Origin: Hemerocallis citrina
Taxonomy: Eukaryota; Streptophyta; Magnoliopsida; Asparagales; Asphodelaceae
Length of the DNA: 64,000 bases
Direction: 5' to 3'
Assembly: GCA_017893485.1 (NCBI GenBank)
Contig: CM030363.1
Location: 174,866,686-174,930,685 of the forward strand
Below the pieces are notes generated by a model that was not told the DNA's origin, searched no databases, and was given only the letters and a program-made list of their open reading frames with translations. Both the position numbers and the translations under genes were made by a program. Shown piece by piece: positions 57,589 to 64,000 of this stretch. Numbering within the stretch: position 1 is the stretch's first letter; every line of letters starts with the position of its first letter.

Positions 57589-59273
57589 ACACACACACAT
57601 ATATATATATAGAATACATCGTTTAAATATTCAACTCTGTCTTTGAATAGCAACATAGTGATCTTGGAAAAATCATCACACACACACATATATATATAGA
57701 ATACACCGTTTAAATATTCAACTCTGTCTTTGAATAGCAACATAGTGATCTTGGAAAAACCATATAAAGTCCACTACTTATCAGAAAAACAATTTTCTTA
57801 GTTTCATATGAAACCTAAATGAGTCTACTACAACATTGTAGTTAAGAACATCAAAATTTAACTACAATTATTTTGTCTAAATTAATATGCAAAATAGTAG
57901 GTTCAGATTATATAAAACTGTAGCTTTTGCTACTTATAAAAATCACTGAAAATCTCATAATTCATGGAAATTTGATTTCTTAGACTCGAAAGAAAGACTA
58001 ACAAATCTACTTCAAAATACTACATATAACAAGTTAAAATTGTCATAAACCAGAAGGTATACAAATTTCCAGAACCAAGGCAAAGCTGTCAACCAATCCT
58101 AAGTTCGAATTTATTTAAAATAATCAAACCTCATGAAATTTTGTGAACATATTATAAACATATACTAGATTCACATATAAAATTCTCAGCTTTAAATTCC
58201 ATATATTTGGAGATAATAATTTTTGGAAGTAAGCATGATATTCAGGACAGAATTATAGAATATGTCATGTTTCCGTTCTTAACCAGGAATGAGTTCGAAT
58301 TTATTTAAAATACCAAATGACAACTAAAAATCATGAAATTTTTATGAGATGTTATAGACATATACGGGATACATATATAAAAATTTCAGCTTTAAATTTC
58401 ATCTAGTTAAAGAGAAATGATTTTCAGAAGTAAGTCCAAAATTCTGGATAGAAACTGTAATTCGCAATTAATGGACAGGAACGTTTCCAAGTTAATCTTA
58501 CCATAATTTCACAATTAATTGAAAATAATTCACACATGTTTCAATCAATCTAAGCATGAATACCCATCCAATACAACATATATAGCTTCTCTAACATGCA
58601 TACACTCTACAAAATAATTGAAATTAGAGTAGTAAAATTGTTACCCACCTATAATTTCTTAAATCGATTGCTTCTAAGCTCCACAAAGTATTCCAACACC
58701 AAAATTGATAAACTTAACCTCATGAAACTTAAACTTCAAAGATCTTCAGTTAGGTGGAAGAGAAACGAGGAATGGTGGAGAATGGATGGGAAGCATTCTT
58801 GGCTTTTATATAAAAACACTCACAAGCTATTCTTTCATTCTTCATTTAATCACATCTTCCTACATCATTTAACCATCTCCTCCTTCATTATTTAGTCACC
58901 ACCTCTAAACCTCTTCCTACATCATTTAATCACCTCCTCTAAACCTCTTCCTATATTATTTAATCACCTCCCCTAAACCTCCCCTATGTTACTAACTAGC
59001 AAGAATCATGTATGATAATAAAAAATGGGATAATAATTTCATTGAGGTACTTTTTCATGATACTTATTTTTTAGAAGTCCCTAACACAATGCTCTTAAGT
59101 CCTTATTCAAAAAAATAGAATATTATAGTCATTCCCAAATATTTATATTCCACAAACTAACATCTAAAAATATTTCATGTATTATATAAGATATTATACG
59201 CAATTGTACAAAATATCTGTGCAGAACACCTGTGGGAGAAAAAATTTCATAACTGAATTTTGCGGGGGTTACA
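56441..59273 (-). mobile_element. 3' LTR (L5) of a truncated Tekay/Del chromovirus
   Basis: Plus strand from TGTAATGCCCC to GGGGGTTACA. Directly after it (59274-59290, read on the minus strand) is the polypurine tract AAGGGGGGGAAGAG, then chromovirus integrase, so this is a 3' LTR in minus orientation. Internal features: copies of a unit with CTTACCGGCCT, TAGCCCACACATGTGG and TTTACCGG (57040-57230); a CA/TA microsatellite; an 80-90-bp tandem duplication (57600-57764); and two diverged copies of a segment of about 190 bp (58050-58240, 58245-58440). It identifies the family of the solo LTRs L1, L2 and L4. Confidence 0.85.
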
Positions 59274-59290
59274 CTCTTCCCCCCTTATAA
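59274..59290 (-). other. Tekay polypurine tract
   Basis: AAGGGGGGGAAGAG on the minus strand immediately upstream of TGTAAC. Plus-strand priming site of the element. Confidence 0.8.
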
Positions 59291-59339
59291 AAGTTATGTC
59301 CTCAGAACTTACTAGAGTACAAGTTTATATCTTGAACAC

Positions 59340-60545
59340 CCCACCTTGAACAAAAAGTTCAGGATAATCCATCTTCATTCTATCCTCCGACTCCCAAGTA
59401 GCTTCCTCCCCCTAGTGATTCGTCCATAGAACTTTGACCATTTGAATCATTTTAGTCCTCAAAGCCTTCTCTTTCCTATCTACAATCTGCATTGGGGTTT
59501 CTCTGTAAGTTAAATTCATTTGAAGGTCCTCTGGGGTCTCTAGCATTATGTGTGTAAAGTCCAGTATATATTTCTCTAACATCGATACATGAAAGACATC
59601 ATGAATACATGTCAGTTCCGCAGGTAAATGCAGTTGGTAAGCGGTTTGCTTTATCTTCCTCAGAATATGGTATGGTCGGATATACCTCGGTGCCAATTTT
59701 CATCATTTCTCAAAATAGATTACTACTTTAGTTTGTGAAATCTTCAGAAATACAAAGTCTCTCCAACTTCGAATTCTAGGACTCTTCTTCTATTTTCCGC
59801 ATAACTCTTCTGCCGACTCTAGGCTATTTCCATTCTTGATGGATCAAGTCAATCATCTCACTTGTCTGTTGGACTATCTCTAGTCCATACAATTTTCGCT
59901 CGCCCACTTCATACCAACACACTGGCATTTTGCATCTCCTACCGTACAATGCCTCGAATGGTGTCATCTCGATACTTGCTTGATAATTGTTGTTGTAAGA
60001 AAACTCTACTAGAGGTAGCTATTTTTCCCACGCCTCCAAAGTCCAGTATGCACATGCGAAGCATGTCTTTTAAAGTTCTCTGTACTCTTTCCATTTGACC
60101 ATCGGTCTGGGGATGGATGGCCATGCTGAAATCAGACCTGTTACCTAGCATTGTTTGTAGACCCTTCCATAATCTAGAAGTGAACCTCGCATCGCGGTCC
60201 GATATGATAGTTATTGGCACTCCATGTAGTCTGATGATCTCTTCAATATACAGCTCTGCCAATCTTTCCACTGATTAGGTAATCTTCATCGGTAAAAAAT
60301 GTGCAGACTTAGTCAATCTATCCACTATCACCCATTTGGTGTCATTCCCTCTTGAACTCCTCAGCAGTTCTGTGATGAAGTCCATGCCGATATTCTCTCA
60401 TTTTCATTCTATAATAAGCAGTGGTTGCAGCAATCCTCTGGGCTTCTAGTTTTCCACTTTGATTCTTTGACATGTGAGACATTTAGCTACAAAGTCCGTA
60501 AGGAGTTCGAGAAAGCGAACAACCTCTCTAATAGTCTCTTCTTTC
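59340..60545 (-). pseudogene. Tekay/Del integrase and chromodomain remnant
   Basis: Minus strand, starting abruptly at about 60500 with CLTCQRIKVEN (end of the zinc-binding part). Then [20 protein letters not shown] (first catalytic Asp, about 60395), ISDRDARFTSRLWKGLQTML (second Asp, about 60200) and HPQTDGQMERVQRTLKDML (Glu, about 60100). The C-terminal part has MAPRYIRPYHILRKI and LHLPAELTCIHDVFHVSMLE. A chromodomain follows, QIVDRKEKALRTKMIQMVKV (about 59510-59450) and GEEATWESEDRM, with a stop at 59412-59414. Frameshifts occur near 59930. The upstream pol (RT, RNase H) and 5' LTR are missing. Chromodomains of this group are thought to steer integration towards certain chromatin. Confidence 0.88.
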
Positions 60546-61087
60546 TATGAATAACTCGACCACATTGTACTCATTGAGGTCCTATTAAAGTTGAGCACCA
60601 AAGAGGAAGCTTTAAAGCTCATGGTTGTCACTTCTTGAACATATGAAGACAATTGGATGAAGCCCTTGTTCGACTTCCTAGACAAGGGTTTCCTCCTAGC
60701 AGATCCTAAAGAAGTAATAAAGGTCTGTAAAAGGGTGGAAAGATATACCCTTATTGAAAGGGTCATATACAAGAGCTCTTACACTTTGATAGACAACCAA
60801 CCTTTCTTACGGTGCCTCGGTCTTGAAGAGGACCAGTATGCCCTTAGAGAAGTGCATGAAGGAGTCGGTGGCCACCACAAGGGCACAAGGTCTCTAGCAT
60901 GGAATATCCTTAATCATGGGTACTACTGTCCTGCACTCTTCAATGATGCCCTAGAATGTGTTCACCAATGCACCCCTTGCCAAAAGTTTTTCCCGATAAG
61001 GCGGGTGCTCTATGTCAACCTTCGTTCCATGTCAAGTCCGATCCCCTTTGCCATGTGGGCTATTTCCCCCTGCAACTGGATAGAGAA
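60546..61087 (+). pseudogene. Tat-clade integrase, N-terminal part
   Basis: Resumes the Tat element after the Tekay fragment. 60657-61080 reads WMKPLFDFLDKGFLLADPKE, YTLIERVIYKSS, FLRCLGLEEDQYALREVHEG, ARSLAWNILNHGYYCP-like, then CVHQCTPCQKFFPI (H-H-C-C zinc-binding domain; His in REVHEG, GGHHKG and Cys in CTPC) and PFAMWAI, the start of the catalytic core. The core itself is cut off at 61087 by the next LTR. Confidence 0.85.
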
Positions 61088-61883
61088 TGTAACACTCCCC
61101 AAATTTGAGTTATTACAATTTTGCATCACATGTGTTATGCACATGTATTTTGTACTGTTACATGTAATATCTGTAACATTATTAAATAAATATTCTACAT
61201 GTTTTGTATTTTGATTGTTTGTGAATATTTTTCGTTCTCTCGAATTCATTTTTGGATTTGAATTTATTTCATTTCTCTTTTTTAGCAAATTCATATATAC
61301 TTTGCTTATACGTGCAATACACGTGCTTTCAATACACGTGTTGATTATATTTTAATATATAAAATTAATGAAGTGCGCATATTTATTTTTATTTGTGCTA
61401 AATTTTAATATATAGGATATTAGAATGAAAAATTCATACTATTTTCAATTACACTTTTTTTCTTGATAATACTACTTCATTTGAATGATTGTACACATTA
61501 TTTGTTGCACAAACAAAAACCCGTGCACTCCACATTTTAACAAATGAGAGAGAATTAGGATTAAGTTTTAAACATTTGAATTATGGTAGGAGTAGTGGAG
61601 TTAATGGATAGTTATTAGAAGTTTATTGGGTGATTTTTGTAACTACCTCATCATATATATTCATACATACACAATTTCATCCTCTTCTTCTCTCCTCGAT
61701 TCCGTCAGCATACTCCCCCACTTCCCTCAACTAATCCACTATTAATCCTAATCAACTCAATTATCATCTCTCTCTCTCTCTTTACATATCTAATATTTAT
61801 ATATATATACTCTCTTCATCTCCTCCGCTTCTTTTCATTCCCGAAAACTCCCAAACTTCTCTCTTCCTCCTTTCATCCACATC

Positions 61884-61920
<37 letters not shown>

Positions 61921-64000
61921 GTATGTGTGGAGCTACCGGATTGGAGAAGAAGAATGCTTTTGGGTAAATATAGTGCAAGAATTCATCAATTTGGTGGGCA
62001 TTCCTTAACTTTCTAATTTATTCTTGTTAGAATTGCATACTAAATAATCTAAATAAATAGAGTATTCATGCTTAGATTATGTGTTGATTGTTGTTAGATT
62101 ATGTGTTGTTAGTTAACTGTGTGAAAGTATGATATGACTAACTTAGAAATGTCTGTATGGTTGTTGTCCTAAGTTTTAGTCTCACTTCAAAAAATCATTT
62201 CTTTTTATCTAGATGGAATTTGAATTTGAAATTTTTATATGTATATTACGTATATATCTAGAACATCTCCTAAAAGTTTTATAATTTTTAGATGTCGTTT
62301 GGTATTTTAATAAAATCCGAACTTAGGACTGGTTGACAGTTTTTGCTAGTTTCTGAAAATTTGTATACCTTTCGGATTTTGATCATTTGAGCATCATATA
62401 TGAAGTATTTTTAGGAAGGTCAAAACAAAGAATTTGGAGTAGTCTCTTTAACCTTTCTTTAGAGTCTAAGTCCATGAAGAATGGAATTTATAATGAATTT
62501 TACAAGAATGGACACGTGGCAGTACTTTAACTGTAGTTGAGTCTGTATAACAATTCGACCCTACTGTAGATTTCAAAGAATTCAGGTATATAGACAAAAT
62601 ATTTTGGAGAAAATTATAACTAAAAAGTTATAGTAGACTTTTATATCTTTAATTTGAGCTAAAGAACAAAAAGTTTTATGAAGCATAATATTTTCTGTGA
62701 TTTTTACAAGTAGCATGAGCTGCAGTTTTTGGATTCTGAACCTACTATTTTGCAAATGAATTTAGACGAAGTAATTGAGGATGAATTTAGATGATCTTAA
62801 CTACAATGTTTTAGTAGACTCATTCAAGTTTTATATGACAATAAGAAATCTATTTTCTAATAAGTATCTTAATTTATATGATTTTTGCAAAACCATTGAG
62901 TTGTTGTCCAAAGATAGTTGTACATTTAAATAGTAGATTCTATGTATATATTGTTACCTTGAAAAGGAGTTGATAGAGAAATAGGCTTGGAGTATTGGTT
63001 ACTGCATGTGGCTTAAGACCTTTGAGATTGTAGGTTTGAGTCTTAGTGAGCTCGAACTTGGTTGTATTTACTATTTTGAGTATATTGGTATAAATTGATT
63101 TTTGGGGAAATATTTTGATGGTAAGTTGTACAAACATTCTTGAATTAATTTCCCCACTTAGATATAGGATTAAACACATATTTGATGATTGAATTTGAAG
63201 AATTTGAATAGAGATGATTTTAAAGAATATTAGTAGAGGATTAATATTTGATGGAAATTGGTACAAATATTTTGGATTAAATTCAAGATTTAAATGAACA
63301 ATTCTAGTACAAATTTGATAATTAGATTTGAGATATTAGAAAATAGATGATGTTGATTGAATTGAGGCGTTTGAAGTCATATTGTAACAGTTTGGAAGAT
63401 TTAGTCTAGTTATTTGTGAATGACTAGTTGGATGGAATGAATAAGAGATGAATTGAGTATATGAATGAATAAAATTTGTAATGATTATAAAAGAGGTTAT
63501 GGATGACCTAGAAAGTTTATGAATTTTGGAATGTGAGGATTCTAAAGGCTGGCGATACCCAAGGTACTGGCAAATTTGTGATTATGAAAGTTTGAGAAGT
63601 GACCAGTATGGGCTAATGTTCTCGTGTGTTTATTTAAGTTTGGTAGGGTTAGCTAGCTCTAGGTGGCAAGTATTTATGTTTGAACTAACAGACAAATACT
63701 AAGTGGAGTTATGGCTGAAAACAATGACAAACATGTCTGGTAAAGAACTTGCAGTTCCTAGGGGTTCGGGATTGAGGAATACGCCCGGTAAATCCACGGT
63801 ATGTGAGTTAGGGGTATGTCTGTCTCTCACGAAAAGGCCGGTAAAGAACTTGCGGTTCCTAGGAATGTTTAGGACAGACAGGGTACGCCCGGTAAATCCA
63901 CGGATGGTGGGCTAGGAGTAGGCCTAGTTCGTAGTTACAGGTGATCGACTCGCTAGGTTTGGGACCTAGAATATGCTCAGTAAATCTGCAGCTAGGGGTA
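61088..64000 (+). mobile_element. Tekay-like LTR L6, runs off the window
   Basis: Starts TGTAACACTCCCC in the Tat integrase. Plus orientation. It shares with L5 (reverse complement) the region TTTTTAGATGTCGTTTGGTA (62286) and the CCGGTAAATCCACGG/GGGCTAGGAGTAGGC repeats (63770-63990). A TA microsatellite lies at 61888-61916, a TATA-like ATATATATTC at about 61650, and a B-box-like stretch TTGTAGGTTTGAGTC at 63028-63042. It could be a full element's 5' LTR or another solo LTR; the right end is not in the window. Confidence 0.75.

Overview
This is nuclear DNA of a flowering plant. It has intron-containing genes with GT-AG splice sites, several clades of plant LTR retrotransposons (Ty1/copia, Athila, Tat, Tekay/Del chromovirus), hAT, CACTA and PIF/Harbinger DNA transposons, Helitrons, and 5S rRNA-derived repeats. 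The GC-rich first exons of the host gene and of a captured gene fragment, set in AT-rich surroundings, lean towards a monocot, but this is not decisive. No bacterial, organellar or CRISPR content was seen. Most short reading frames in the window are accidental.

Layout. 1-14323: a decayed Ty1/copia element whose 3' LTR was split by a 10.2-kb Athila-type element (3572-13790, minus strand, TSD TTAGT, both LTRs present). The Athila gag gene was in turn split by a 3.3-kb solo LTR (8147-11463, TSD ATTGG). 14740-20790: the end of a CACTA element, then a Tekay-like LTR (about 14890-20655) interrupted by another solo LTR (15674-18536, TSD TAGAT). 20844-21530: three degenerate 5S rRNA units. 21908-22375: a Tourist-like MITE. 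23215-24432: a USE+TATA promoter-like pair, then a 286-bp unit repeated three times that carries the start of a short reading frame. 24599-26998: a PIF/Harbinger-type element carrying exons of a RAE1 gene and of a phosphoglucomutase-family gene. 28150-29708: a CACTA element carrying the start of a UBP12/13-type gene and one transportin exon. 29789-32692: a 125-bp tandem repeat, foldback MITEs and a solo Tat LTR.

The one gene that looks intact is a poly(A)-binding protein gene on the minus strand (CDS 41321 to 33738, ten coding exons, 625 residues, four RRMs plus MLLE). Its two long introns hold three short Helitrons and two foldback MITEs next to TA arrays.

43664-44417 is a small hAT element. 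From about 44820 to 61087 runs one Tat-clade Ty3 element (5' LTR, gag, protease, RT, integrase). It is broken by a 3.9-kb solo LTR (47200-51102, TSD ATAGG), a hAT transposon with a ruined transposase (51404-55038), a truncated Tekay element (56441 to about 60545) and, at 61088, another Tekay-type LTR that runs off the window.

The long LTR units form one related group. The copy at 56441-59273 abuts a polypurine tract and a chromovirus integrase/chromodomain, which ties the group to the Tekay/Del lineage. The most interesting material is the pair of neighbouring DNA transposons that each carry exons of two unrelated host genes with intact splice sites, and the conserved hairpin and variable repeat blocks inside the long LTRs.
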